Shown here: one piece after another, positions 1 to 10,700 of the stretch
How the letters are laid out: every line of letters starts with the position of its first letter
How positions within the stretch are numbered: the first letter of the stretch is position 1
Assembly: GCA_024734495.1 (NCBI GenBank)
Contig: JALMQS010000187.1
Coordinates: 17,732,455 to 17,796,454, forward strand
DNA: 64,000 nucleotides
From: Forficula auricularia
Lineage: Eukaryota; Arthropoda; Insecta; Dermaptera; Forficulidae
Direction: 5' to 3'
Notes under the pieces: model-generated
Seen by the model: the letters and a program-made list of their open reading frames with translations, nothing else
Told to the model about the DNA's origin: nothing
The model's database searches: none
Position numbers and translations under genes: made by a program

Positions 1-87
1 ATATCCAGGATACAAACAAAATCCCAATAATATTTCACATCTATAGAAAAAAAAATGACAAAAGAATTGAATATCATCCCTTTCTAG

Positions 88-195
88 ACAGCAGAGATGT
101 ATATAGGCACTGGAGATATAGCCAAGAAATATCTGATAAGAACAGGAAGGAGAAGGTTTGTCCCAAAAAATGCTGGTGGCTTGACCAATGAATAA
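88..195 (+). CDS. Possible terminal coding exon of an unidentified gene at the left edge
   Basis: A pyrimidine-rich tract ending in CTAG at about 74-87 looks like a 3' splice site. The following frame is open for 35 codons to TAA at 193-195 and encodes a basic, glycine-containing C-terminus (YIGTGDIAKKY, then RTGRRRFVPKNAGG). An AATAAA lies at 197-202 and another polyadenylation-like signal near 360. The same frame is closed by TAG immediately upstream, so if coding this must be the last exon of a plus-strand gene that starts outside the window. One other frame is also open here, so the reading is uncertain. I do not recognise the protein. Confidence 0.3.
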   Translation, partial: TAEMYIGTGDIAKKYLIRTGRRRFVPKNAGGLTNE

Positions 196-491
196 TAATA
201 AATATAACTGTATTTGTTTATTTATTTTTATTTAAATGAAATAAGTGAAGTAAATGAGTATGGTAAAAAGAAAAAAAGGTCAAGCTTGACCGAGTTATTG
301 TATATACTATTGTATAATTCCTTCTCTCTCAACCCTTTTGTAAATAATTTCCCAAAGAAATAATAAAAACAAGGTTTTTTTCCTAAAGCCATTTCTTTGT
401 AAAACAAAAAAAAATGTTATATTTCTATTCCTTAATCTAAGAAGGGGAAAAAACCGAACATGTATGTAAATAAGTAAATAAATATATTAAT

Positions 492-577
492 AACTACGAA
501 TACGTTCTATGTAATGTAGATTAAACTTAAAAAAATAAACTACGAATACATTCTATGTAATGTAGATTAAACTTAAA
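492..577. repeat. Two-copy tandem repeat, 46-bp period
   Basis: A unit beginning aactacgaatac and running through tgtagattaaacttaaa occurs twice with a 46-bp spacing and very few differences. It lies in AT-rich DNA with no coding signal (241-660). Confidence 0.75.
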
Positions 578-659
578 ATAATATACCATATCCCTGAGTG
601 TTGGGGATATTACTGTAAAAAAATGTATATAAATCTTTTTGGTTAATAAACACTTAAAA

Positions 660-911
660 AAAAAAGTGTCGGGCCGGTGACCTGAAGTACGCTGGTTTGA
701 GACTGAGTCTCGGCAGATATTTGCAGCCGCTTCCTCTTGGAAAGCAATGGCAACCTACCAAGAGTATAATTGCCTATTCAACCTCTCCAAACTAGCCGTT
801 CGGAACCGGTGTTAAAAAGTAGGTCCCATATATCTGTGTAAAATAACTAAGCACACTCAGCACAAGTATATGTGGAGAGGCGCCGACGCCCGTTTCGGGC
901 ATAGCACTCTA
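660..911 (+). mobile_element. tRNA-derived SINE, copy 1
   Basis: The segment starts with a degraded RNA polymerase III B-box-like stretch (ctggtttgagactgagtctc), continues with a body about 165 bp long, and ends near gtttcgggcatagcactc. The same body recurs at 24389-24850, where the B box is better preserved (GGTTCGAGACC). Two copies with the same order of blocks and a pol III-like head indicate a SINE. The head here is degenerate, so this copy is old. Confidence 0.6.
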
Positions 912-912
912 A

Positions 913-1000
913 GGGCCGGTTGTATGTCGCAAAGTAAATGCAACAAACGGTAGATGGTAAATGGAGCCACTGGGATGGCCAATCAGATGACAGGCACTTT
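913..1000 (+). mobile_element. Partial PIF/Harbinger-like MITE, one arm
   Basis: It begins with GGGCCGGTTGTATGTCGCAA preceded by taa, exactly like the left arms at 34544 and 36059, and continues through the shared cactgggatggccaatcaga block. The right arm is missing. The following 1001-2386 stretch is AT-rich and shows no convincing gene; the open frame at 1093-1446 starts with GTG and has no recognisable similarity. Confidence 0.65.
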
Positions 1001-2388
1001 TAGTGACAAGCACTGAAAGGATTAAAGGATCTGCCTATTTGGCCGATAATCAGCGACATGTTGAACATATGAGATCACTTCACTAGCTACAGGTGAATAG
1101 TTTGAACCCAAATGCCTCCCCATTAAATTACATCTCGGCATTTGCTGATCATTTATTCGACCACAATCATTTACCTTCATCTATCATCCACCTCCCATTA
1201 CATTTCATTTCAAAAAGCTGTAAATTAGATATGTTAGAATCAAACAAACAACCTAGAGTTTTTTTTGGCTCGTTTTTGCAGGCAAGCCAAAAACTTAGGT
1301 CCAAACTTTTGACAAATCTGAATTCAGTCCTAAGTTCTCTTATGAATAAACAGAATATAAATGAATTAGTTATAAAATCGGATAATTGTTTGAAGTTTAG
1401 GGAATATGTCTATGGTTGTTTTGGAGTAAAGTGTAAGAAAAAGTGAAAACTTTTTCCAAGATCCTAACGCTCTTTTATACATATATTAAAATTTCAATAA
1501 AATCAATGAAAAAAAAATCTTTTCTGAATTTTTAAACTAGGAGTTCTAGAGCTAGAGAGTCCAAAATCTAATCCGTTCTTCACATCAGATATTCAAACAA
1601 TATAAACGATAACGCAAGCAAACTCGTTGAAAGTTTGGTCTTGATTGACACAAGAAGGAACTTTCTATGATTCCTCGTTCTGGAGTTTTCGTGACTATCG
1701 GAATCCAGACAGAGACATAGAAAAAAAATCAGGCTAGAATGAAGGAAATGTTTTGAAAGAAAAGTAAATATACTTTATAAAAATAACAGCTTTTATTTTA
1801 TACATAAAAATAATCAGATTTCATTATAAATATATATTTAATAGAGAGAACTATCTTTGTGGAGATTAAAATACATATAATTAGATTTTCAATATCAACA
1901 ATATGATTGAATATTAGAATTAATCTAAATGAATATAAACAAAAAATGTAGATTTTATTATTATTCTATAAAATAAAAGTTTAATAGATTTAGTATACAA
2001 CTCATAGAAAGACATTTAAAAGAAAATTATAATTTTATTTTAATCTTTATCACGGAATTTATACTTGTTATTTATTTCATTACGAGGAAGCTTCATAAAA
2101 CTAAAATTTTTATTTTCTCACTTTGATAGTCAGATAGATGCTTTAGATTTTTGGAGTTAAAAGATTTGAGTGTAAAATGTAAATAATTAAGACACTTTTG
2201 AAATTTTTGTCTTTAGAGCTATTTTCAAATTTTGGTAGATTCGGCGATTATGTCATTAATTTAAACCCCAAAGTCTCAACTACAAAAATAGTTTATGTTT
2301 ATTTCATTCAAATTATATACCCTCAGAGGAAGTATATATGGATAATTAAATTTAATCTTTGGATATTAAAATAATAAGTGAAATTATA

Positions 2389-2891
2389 GACTGAAGTGAA
2401 AAAAAATCGATCCACCAATAAAAACTTTATTAAATAGCAAATCACTTTTAATTTTTTTACAAGGAACCATCAATGATTGAAATTATTGCTTATTGCAAGT
2501 GTACTTACCACTTGTTGTTGACTTAGCCCTTGATTAATTAGGCACACAATTTGAACTGCTTGAACTACAGAAATATCCATTTTGTATATTTTATCTTTCT
2601 ATCAATGATGCTTAATTCGAAATTATTCATTTTATTGATATTTTAAATGGCTTTTTTATTAAAAGTTTATTTAAATTAAAGTATAATTGAGAAAGTATGA
2701 ACATTTGTAATTGTATCTTTTAATTTAATTTCACTTATTTTTTTTTTGATAAAATTCAAAAATTATCAACAATATTTATTGAATATGTTAGTTTAATGGA
2801 ACAAATTGTAAGAATATTTGTAAAAATTTTAAAAATAATTTGCTATTTAATAAAGTTTTTATTAGTGGGTCGATTTTTTTGCACCGTAGTG
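2389..2891 (-). mobile_element. Internally deleted Tc1/mariner-like element
   Basis: About 45 bp of terminal inverted repeat is visible: the left end reads through aaaaaaaatcgatccacc and aataaaaactttattaaata, and the right end is its inverse, finishing gcaccgtagtg. Both ends abut TA (2387-2388 and 2892-2893), the target site of Tc1/mariner elements. The interior carries a transposase N-terminal remnant on the minus strand. The 503-bp length shows most of the transposase is gone. Confidence 0.75.
2470..2580 (-). pseudogene. Tc1-like transposase N-terminal helix-turn-helix remnant
   Basis: The frame starts with MDISVVQAVQIVCLINQGLS and continues QQQVV before the similarity is lost and a stop occurs after 36 codons. 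A start of this kind (D-x-S-x-x-Q-A-x-Q-I-V-x-L-I-x-x-G-x-S) is typical of the first DNA-binding helix-turn-helix of Tc1-type transposases. No DDE catalytic region is present, so this cannot be a functional transposase. Confidence 0.65.
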
Positions 2892-3107
2892 TAGTTTTAT
2901 CATAGGGAACAAATTATATAGCCCAAATTATTGCTATGAATAAAATAGTAGTAATAATACTAAATGGGAGTGTTTATTATAAAAAGATTAGATTAAAGTT
3001 TGTGTCTTCTGATGAATATAAATATTTCCTTTTATATGAGACTATAATGTTGAAGATTTTGCATTCAATAAACTAGTTACATTCTATAAAAGAGAAATAG
3101 CAATAGT

Positions 3108-3266
3108 CGAGGGGTGAACCGCGACCTAATATCGTGTACACCTACTTCCACTTTCATTTCCAAGTAGAAGACAATAGATGAAGGGGCATTATCTAATGAA
3201 TTCCAAAATAATTCCACATAATTCCAAAGACGTGTACACCTAATTCCAATCGCGGTTCACCCCTCG
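3108..3266. mobile_element. MITE family 1, copy a (8-bp TSD)
   Basis: The terminal inverted repeats are CGAGGGGTGAACCGCGA and its inverse. The target duplication is a perfect 8 bp, gcaatagt, at 3100-3107 and 3267-3274. The 159-bp interior is non-coding. Four further copies lie at 21251, 41355, 47951 and 50767. An 8-bp duplication points to mobilisation by a hAT- or P-type transposase, though the termini are not the usual hAT CAG/TAG ends. Confidence 0.92.
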
Positions 3267-3535
3267 GCAATAGTAATAGATTAAAGATTTCTAAAGAAAA
3301 TCAAGAGTGATGGTCAAGTACTAAATTTGAGATATTATGGATTATTTTTATTATGTGCGAGTTGTTTCAACCCTTCGGGGATTGAAATTAGCATTTTTTG
3401 GCATTTGGGTTCAATTCTGGAAGGGACAACCTTTCTGACATAATATAAATAATATGCAACATCTCGGATTTTGATTTTAGCCACTTCTCTTGAATTTCTT
3501 CATAGGTTCTTAGATTCTTGCCGATAGAAATGAAT

Positions 3536-3832
3536 TCGATTGTCAAAGAGAAACAAAGAGGGTGTCCTCTGCTTGATGCAAATAAACATAAACACATATA
3601 TATATCGAAATTATATATCTGTATATATATCGAAAATTTTCAATATCCATACGGTATTGACTCCATGAATAATATTTATAATTAAAAAAAGACTGATGAT
3701 GAAGACCAAGTCTTCGAAACTATAGTCTCAAACAAATAAATAATATATATATATACAGATATAATTTCGATATATATGTATGTTTATTTGCATCAAGCAG
3801 AGGACAACCTCTTTGTTTCTCTTTGTGAATCA
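3536..3832. repeat. Foldback repeat with a hammerhead-like motif near its centre
   Basis: The arms at about 3536-3625 and 3755-3832 are inverse copies containing cctctgcttgatgcaaataa. One arm recurs alone at 33450-33540 and in part at 62655-62690. The stretch between the arms carries a CTGATGA-stem-GAAAC motif (3693-3720). Confidence 0.75.
3693..3720 (+). other. Hammerhead-like core motif
   Basis: CTGATGA, one extra T, a perfect 6-bp stem GAAGAC/GTCTTC with loop CAA, then GAAAC. This matches the order of conserved blocks of the hammerhead ribozyme core (CUGANGA, stem II, GAAA) except for the extra nucleotide before stem II. The partner strands of stems I and III were not identified, so catalysis is not claimed. 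Confidence 0.45.
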
Positions 3833-3879
3833 ACAACTCTGCTACTCTCGGCAAAACAAAAACTTTTCAATTGAATTCG

Positions 3880-4743
3880 ATTGTGTCTAAAGTTTCATTA
3901 ATAGAAATGAAAACGAGATCACCACAATTATGGTCTCAAAGGAAATATTTTATATACTAAAAAGAAGGTACAAACTTTATTTTATATTATAAATAAATTT
4001 AAAACTCAATTTCTCTCATCAGAATATCAATTAAATTTTTTAAGTTTGTACTTATTATTATTCTAATAGTAAAAATAATCAAATTTAAAGTAACATTATT
4101 ATTAAAAAGGTAATTAATTTAAAAATAACAATCTCATGATATATTTTATTAAAAAAGAAAAAAAAAGAAAAATTAAAATATGGGCATTTTCAAAATCTTT
4201 ATTTGCTTGTTTTTAAAATAAAATGAAAAAATGTCTATCTATCTATACTAAAGATTAAGCATTGTCGTTGTCATGGCCGTACGCAGCCAAACGGAGAACA
4301 TTTTTAAGTTCCCGCAAGGGCCAGGTGTGACTGGGCCTTAGGTCCGGAAGGCAGCTGGTATCTACGTATATAAGATTTTACTTTTATAGTAAATAAATAA
4401 ATTATGAAATAATTGAATTCAATCCCTATGTTAGATATAAGGATGAATATTTTTATAATTTAAATTAACCCGGATTAGGAAGTTTTTGAAAATAGCCATT
4501 ATTAATTTTTTTTCTTACAGAAAATGTCAAGGAACATAGTAAATATATATTTTAGCTATATATAAATTATTTACATTTATATTAATTAAAGAAAGTAATC
4601 TTGATAGAAAAGACTTTGGATTTATGACCATTAAAAAATTTATTTTACATTTGATTTTTTATTAAAATGTGTGTATGATTAAAATTTAAGTCTCCATTTG
4701 AATGATACAAAAATAATTTTAAAAATACATTTTTATTTGATAA
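3880..4743. other. AT-rich stretch downstream of Merlin
   Basis: No open frame or known element is recognised. A GC-richer island at about 4255-4370 (gtcatggccgtacgcagcc and following) looks like an old repeat fragment. Several minus-strand AATAAA hexamers (4732-4737, 4639-4644) could serve Merlin polyadenylation. Confidence 0.4.
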
Positions 4744-4794
4744 TTACAATTCTTCAAAAAAGGCAACTCGAGATTTTGTGGACCCAGATTTGAC
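4744..4794 (-). CDS. Mer: Merlin exon 13, C-terminus and stop
   Basis: The acceptor is ttatttttag; the exon encodes [16 protein letters not shown] and TAA (4744-4746). The FFEEL end is shared by Merlins. It is 1840 bp from exon 12 and only 17 codons long. Confidence 0.95.
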   Translation of the reverse strand, partial: VKSGSTKSRVAFFEEL

Positions 4795-7700
4795 CTAAAA
4801 ATAAACAAATACAATCTTAATTAGACAAATATTAATTAATTGATTAAATTATTAATTAGTTTTTTCTATTAAACAGCTATTTAGGAGCCCAAATATTCAT
4901 TTGATTTTTATATTTTTTATGGATGAGACCTTTCAAATCTAAATATAAAATTTAAAGTCTAGATAAGCTGAGTTTCGTGTAGTTGTTACAACCGTGTAAC
5001 TGAACTGAGTTCCTGAAATTATAAATTTATTTGTAAAGACGTATAGTCTTTTCTGCTTAAGTTTTTTAATAAATTAGAAAAAAAACAAAATTCAAACTAA
5101 AACACATGAATGAACAGCTGGTTAATGTCTGAGAAATATATAGTTTCCACCCTACCCAATCTTAAGAGTTTTATACATAACTCAAAATGTCTGAATTGTA
5201 TTTGGCTGGTAGTTTCAAAAAATGATTCTATATTTTTCAGAGAGCTTTTGTTTATATAAATGTACCTTAACGTATAACGATATCTATGTTTTGCTTAATA
5301 TAGTTTTTGTTCTGCTGCATAGTAAATTAATATAAATAATGGATAATTTATTTAAAAAATATGAAAAAAGACTAAGGTAGTTGTTTCACCATATGGGTTT
5401 TTCTAGGATTTTTTTGAAGTTTATACAGATTATTATTTAAATACTTCTGCATCGATTGGTGGCAAAACGAAATTGATGAACAATATAGTTCCGGAGATAT
5501 TAAATTCCAAAGATAGATTTTTTCAGACTCTTATACATTGCACTATACGGGATATCGGAAAGTTTACATACATATTTAATTATAATTAAGAAACTCTTCT
5601 TACCATTGTAATAAAAAACTAAACGAACATTAAACAATAACTACTACATTTTTTAAGAAAATTTTAATTCATAGTTACAACACAGTTTCTGAGATAATAA
5701 TGAATAAATAATGAAAAATTTACACTAAAAACAAGCTGGCAACAACGCATTTATTTAACCTAAAAAGTGGATTAACTTTAGTACTTTTTTGACGTTTTTT
5801 CGCTTCAGCCATTGTCGCAACAGCTTTCAATCGCTTATTAAGAACTTTTTGTTTTATAAATTTCCCTTTATAATGTACTTTATCTGATATTTTTATGATA
5901 AAATATATACAAGCTCGGACACTGTAGCCAGTTTTAAACGAGAACGGGATTGGGTAGTAGTGGTACATAAACAGCAAAAAGGTTTGGGCTTATGAATTAT
6001 GAATCCTTTTGTCTGTTCTATATACTCTAGCATTAACTTTTTGCTAGTATTGTCGCGAAACAACTACCTTAAATACTAACAAATAAAGTTTAATATGTCA
6101 GTGAAGTTGGAAGAAGAATCGAAGTTATTTATATATAAAATATATATATATTTTAAAGCTCATATTGAACAATGATATTTTGTGCAAATGATTTTAAAAT
6201 ATATATGTTTAAGTGGATTTTGTTTTTTGCAATAGGTTGATATGTTACTCCCCAAATTGATTTCTACTGAGATGTTCAGAGATGCTGTCCCAAAATTTTA
6301 TTTTATTCCTTCATAGTAATTACCATGAGATAATAATAGCAATTTTTAAAATTTGTATACAAATATGCAGAAAATAGATTAAAAAAGTAAGTTTATTTTA
6401 GATCTGCTCATTATTAATAGACGGTTGGCCCGAACAATATGATTTACAACAAACGGTTCGCGCGAACGGGTAGGAAAGATTCCTAGAGACGTCCATGGGC
6501 ATATACATATATGTGCAATGTGAATATGATAATTGGTTGACTGCTATCTCTAAGCGTTTGCGTGTGCAAAGGATAATATATTTAAAAAAAATGTATATAC
6601 AAAGAAATCTATAAATTTCATTAAATAAAGTTACCTTTCTTAATGTCGAATATTTATTTTCTCCTAGTCTTAGTTGTTCTTCATGAAGTTCGTCTAATTG
6701 GCTTTGTTTTTCGCCTACTTTCAAAACTTCTATTTCAGATCTAAGTTCACGTAGTTGCTCTTGGAGAAGTTTAGATTTCTCTAAATAGTCCATTCTGTAA
6801 AAACAGATTAATGAATTATAGATGTAATTTTTATAGTATTTAGGATAAATCATTTAACTTAAAGACGATTAAAATTGATTTTAAATTTTTAGTTGTATTT
6901 TTTCATTTTATTGTGGTATATGGTAAAATGTAAGTAAAAAGAAGAGACTAGGATTTTATAGCTAATAAATAATATATACATAAATTGAAAGATTTTGTGC
7001 CGAGGGTAGCAGAATTTTTATATATTAAAGGAGACAATAAAAGAGAATGTGTCTTCTACTGAATTTCACTCTTTTATTGTCTCCTTCAAAATATATACAT
7101 AAATAAATAGGATATTGTTTTAAAAAATGAAGCTGATCTTACCTTTCCCTTTCAATTTCAAGACTTAATTCATCAATTGGAGGAAGATCAAGATCTTCAG
7201 CTGCAGAGGTAACAATAGAAGTTCCATCGTCAGGGGTAGTTAATTCAACTAATCCTAATAAAACCACAAGAATGATCATGTAAAAGTTATATTCTAATTT
7301 ATTTTCGAATACAAAGCGTGAAAAAAATGTGTTTTAATTAGTATAGCACACCTGGATTAGATGAAATTGTAGAACACGAATTATTAATTTGTGTTCCGCA
7401 ACCAACATTTCCAACCATCATAAGATTATTTGTTGAAGACGAGATTTCAGTCTTTGTTGGAGGACTCATGGGTTGAATTCCTGGCATTGGTGTTGATGCT
7501 GTTGAAGATGGAGGAGTATTAGATGATGCAGTTGCAAGAAAATCTAAAAGTTTTTGTTTGGCATGTTTTTCAGCTAAGCGTGCTCGAAGAAGTTCATCTT
7601 TCAAACGTTGAGCTTCTGCCGCTCGTCGTTCAGATTCATCAACTAATCGGGCAGTTAATAATTCGGCCTCACGGGTCTTTCTTTCTAAAAGGGTTTTCTC

Positions 7701-10700
7701 CTCTTCAGTCTAAATGAAATAAAATGAAAAATTAATTCATATCTTTAGAAAATATATCTAAATAAAAAATACTCGCTTTTATTGCTCCAATTCTTAACCG
7801 AGCGATTTCCCTTTCTGCTTCTTGAGCTTTTAAAGAAAGCAATGCAGCTTCCTCCTCAGCTACTCGGCTTTTTTCAGCAAGAAGATCAGCTGTTTCTTCA
7901 CTACGTCTTAGGGCTTCATTAGCTAATCGAATTTCTTCTTGATAACGGCCAAGTCTATAGAAGTAATTTTAATATTTATATATAAATAAATTAATCAAAT
8001 AATTTTAATTAAAATTTTAGGTCATAATTGATTAAGTTATCCGTCTGAAGACTGGTTTGAGAAAATGGTGCTCGTCTCCAAGGGCGGATCCGGGGGGCGG
8101 AGGGGCGACCCCCCCCCATAGAGGCCCGTGCCTGGCAAAAAAATTTTGTAAAAAAAAAAACATTTATTTTTAAAAAATTAAAAATAAAGATCGTATGTGC
8201 GTGTGTGGAGGAGGGGGGCGTCTCTGACCCCCCCCCCCGCTTGGACAATTCGATCGCGACAAACTTTCGAGATAAAAAAGTAGATCTTATATACATCGGC
8301 ACCTTATATACATTCTCCCCCCCCCCCCATAAATAAAAATTCCTGGATCCGCCCTTGCTCGTCTCTAATTCTATCCCAAGTCCCACATCATATATCACTT
8401 TATTACTAGTAAAAATAAACTAATCTAGTTTTTCCACATTCCATTTCTCTTTTTTAAAACCTCAGTCTCAAAATAGTGATCAACGAACATTATTTCACTT
8501 TTACAAGCTTTTTTTCATCAAGTTCCGTTTTCTTTAATTGTATCTTGAATTTCGTATGATTCAAGAATTCTATATACAAATTTAATTTTTAACATTATTT
8601 TATAGGACCAAATTTTGAAGGTCATTAATTTTTTGCTACGCCTACTATTAATTTAATGTTCACATTTAACTATTTGATTGCTCCATTCGCATTTTCATTT
8701 TCTAAGCTAATTGTTAAAAAAAGGATAATAATTTTCGTATCTTTTAAAGTAAACTTTATTTCTTTTTGACCAATACAATGTTTTCTTCTATGTTTTGCTA
8801 GATTATTGAAAGGTGACATGAATTGTTCTTATTCAATAATAGGTAAATAATAAAGTTAATAAGCTGACTTGTTCTGATGTGGCCATCTACTTGACTTTAC
8901 CATACAACCTGGCCCCTAAAATAATGTAGGGGGGGTGTTAGTTTTTGCATTTTTATACTTCTGGTGTCCCACTAATTATCAATACAAAATCTGGTTGAGT
9001 TTGGTAAATGGCAAAGATTTTCATTTTTTGGCCCCCCCACCCACCCCATTTTGGGCGGTTAGTTTTTGCATTTTTAGACTTCTGTGGTCCCACTGATTAT
9101 GCATACAAAATTTGGTTGAGTTTGCTCAAACGACCTAGATCCTAGATTTTTAATTTTAACCCCCCTCAATTTTGGATCGATATGCACCAAAATCTAATCA
9201 GCTCTTCATCTCAATGAATCAAAACTACCTGTGAAATTTAGTTTCGATATTCACACTAGTTTTTGAGCTAGCTCGTCCACAAAAATTTGGTAACGCACAG
9301 ATTACAACCAGACAACCAGACAGACTAACAGGCATTTTGAAAAAACAATTATTATCTCGAAAAATATCATTTTTTCGATGTTCACTTATTAGAGCTTTTT
9401 TGTAAAGCGAAATGCCATGGTTTCGCTCAATTTTTTTGATCAAAATAGTTTCAGCCGTTTTTGAGATATTTGGAACAAAAAGAAGGAAAAAAGCCCTTTT
9501 TTCATGCACGATTACAATACTTGATTTATATTTTGAATGCAGCATTTTTCACAAGGGCTTGAGCCTTACCGCAAGTTCCATCAGAACGGACATAATAAAG
9601 TAGCTTACATTATGATAGTTAATAGCTCTTCAGACCCAAGTCTTATTGAACATTTGTTAAAAATCCAAATTTTCTTAAAATAAGAGATAAACTTTTCAAC
9701 TAACTTTTGTTCTAATAAAATTTTATCTCGTTCTGCTGATTCACGAAGTTGTTTTTCTCTAGCAAGTTTATTTCTTTCCATTTGTCGTCGTGCTTTCTCT
9801 TCCTTTGCTTGAGCTTTCATTTGTTGAACCTAGAAAATAAATATTGATCTGAATTAAAATTATTTCCTAATATTTTTATTATTTGATTTGATAAATGCAA
9901 CTAAGATATATTATTAATAAAACAAATAATAAAAGGAAATAGAGCTTTTATAAGATATGTAAAGTGACTCGATAAAATTTAAATTAGTTTATAGATGATC
10001 AAACAACATAATTACAATTGAATGCTATTAATATTTGCTGCCAATTTTACTTTTAAATTAGAAAATATAAAAACTTACTTCCATAGAATCAGGTTTTCGT
10101 CTTCTCATGAAGAGTTCGTGATTACCAATACACAAATCTAAAATCTAGAATAATAAAATATTAAATCAACTTCATATATTTAAATATTTGTAAGAATTAA
10201 ATATAAAAAAATTATAATTTATGTATGTGTTTTACTTTTACAACCAATTTTAATATTAAAAACACAATTAAATTTAATAATTTTCCTACAAATCTCTAAA
10301 ATAGAAAACATTCTTTGCAGGCATCATGTTTTTTAAAATATTAACATTTCTCGCTGTAAGCTGAAGTGTCCGTTTAAAAAAAGTGTTCTGGCTAATTGTA
10401 TTAAATAGCAATAAAATTTTATCATGATTTTTACTTTGCCATAGGGAATATGATGAAGTATTGTAATAGTGCATGAAAAAAGTGGATTTTTAGCTTCGGT
10501 TTTTCGGAGATATCTCAAATATAGAAAAAACTATTAAGATAGAAATAATTAACGAAATCACGGATTTAGCGAAAATAAAATTATATATAGTGAACATCGA
10601 AAAAATGATATTATACAAAATATTAATTATTTCATCAAAATTGTTGTGAGTGGTCGCCAAATTTTCGGAACGCTCTAGCTCAAAAACCAATGAGAGTATC

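Larger units (their letters stand above)
7955..9704. other. Merlin intron 8
   Basis: A 1750-bp intron holding a hAT-type MITE (8079-8357) and a roughly 750-bp dispersed repeat (8850-9600) that recurs inverted at 61630-62400. The glycine-rich reading frame across 8009-8398 is produced by the MITE's G/C tracts. Confidence 0.75.

Noticed and set aside
1093..1446. A 117-codon plus-strand frame
   Set aside because: It starts with GTG, has no recognisable domain and lies among repeat fragments. It could be part of an old element, but nothing supports a gene.
7770..7777. Ordinary GT donor (GTATTT) for Merlin intron 9
   Set aside because: It would add four bases and put a stop codon right after the junction; only the GC donor keeps the frame.
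8009..8398. A 129-codon glycine-rich minus-strand frame
   Set aside because: It spans the hAT-type MITE at 8079-8357; the glycines come from C/G homopolymers.
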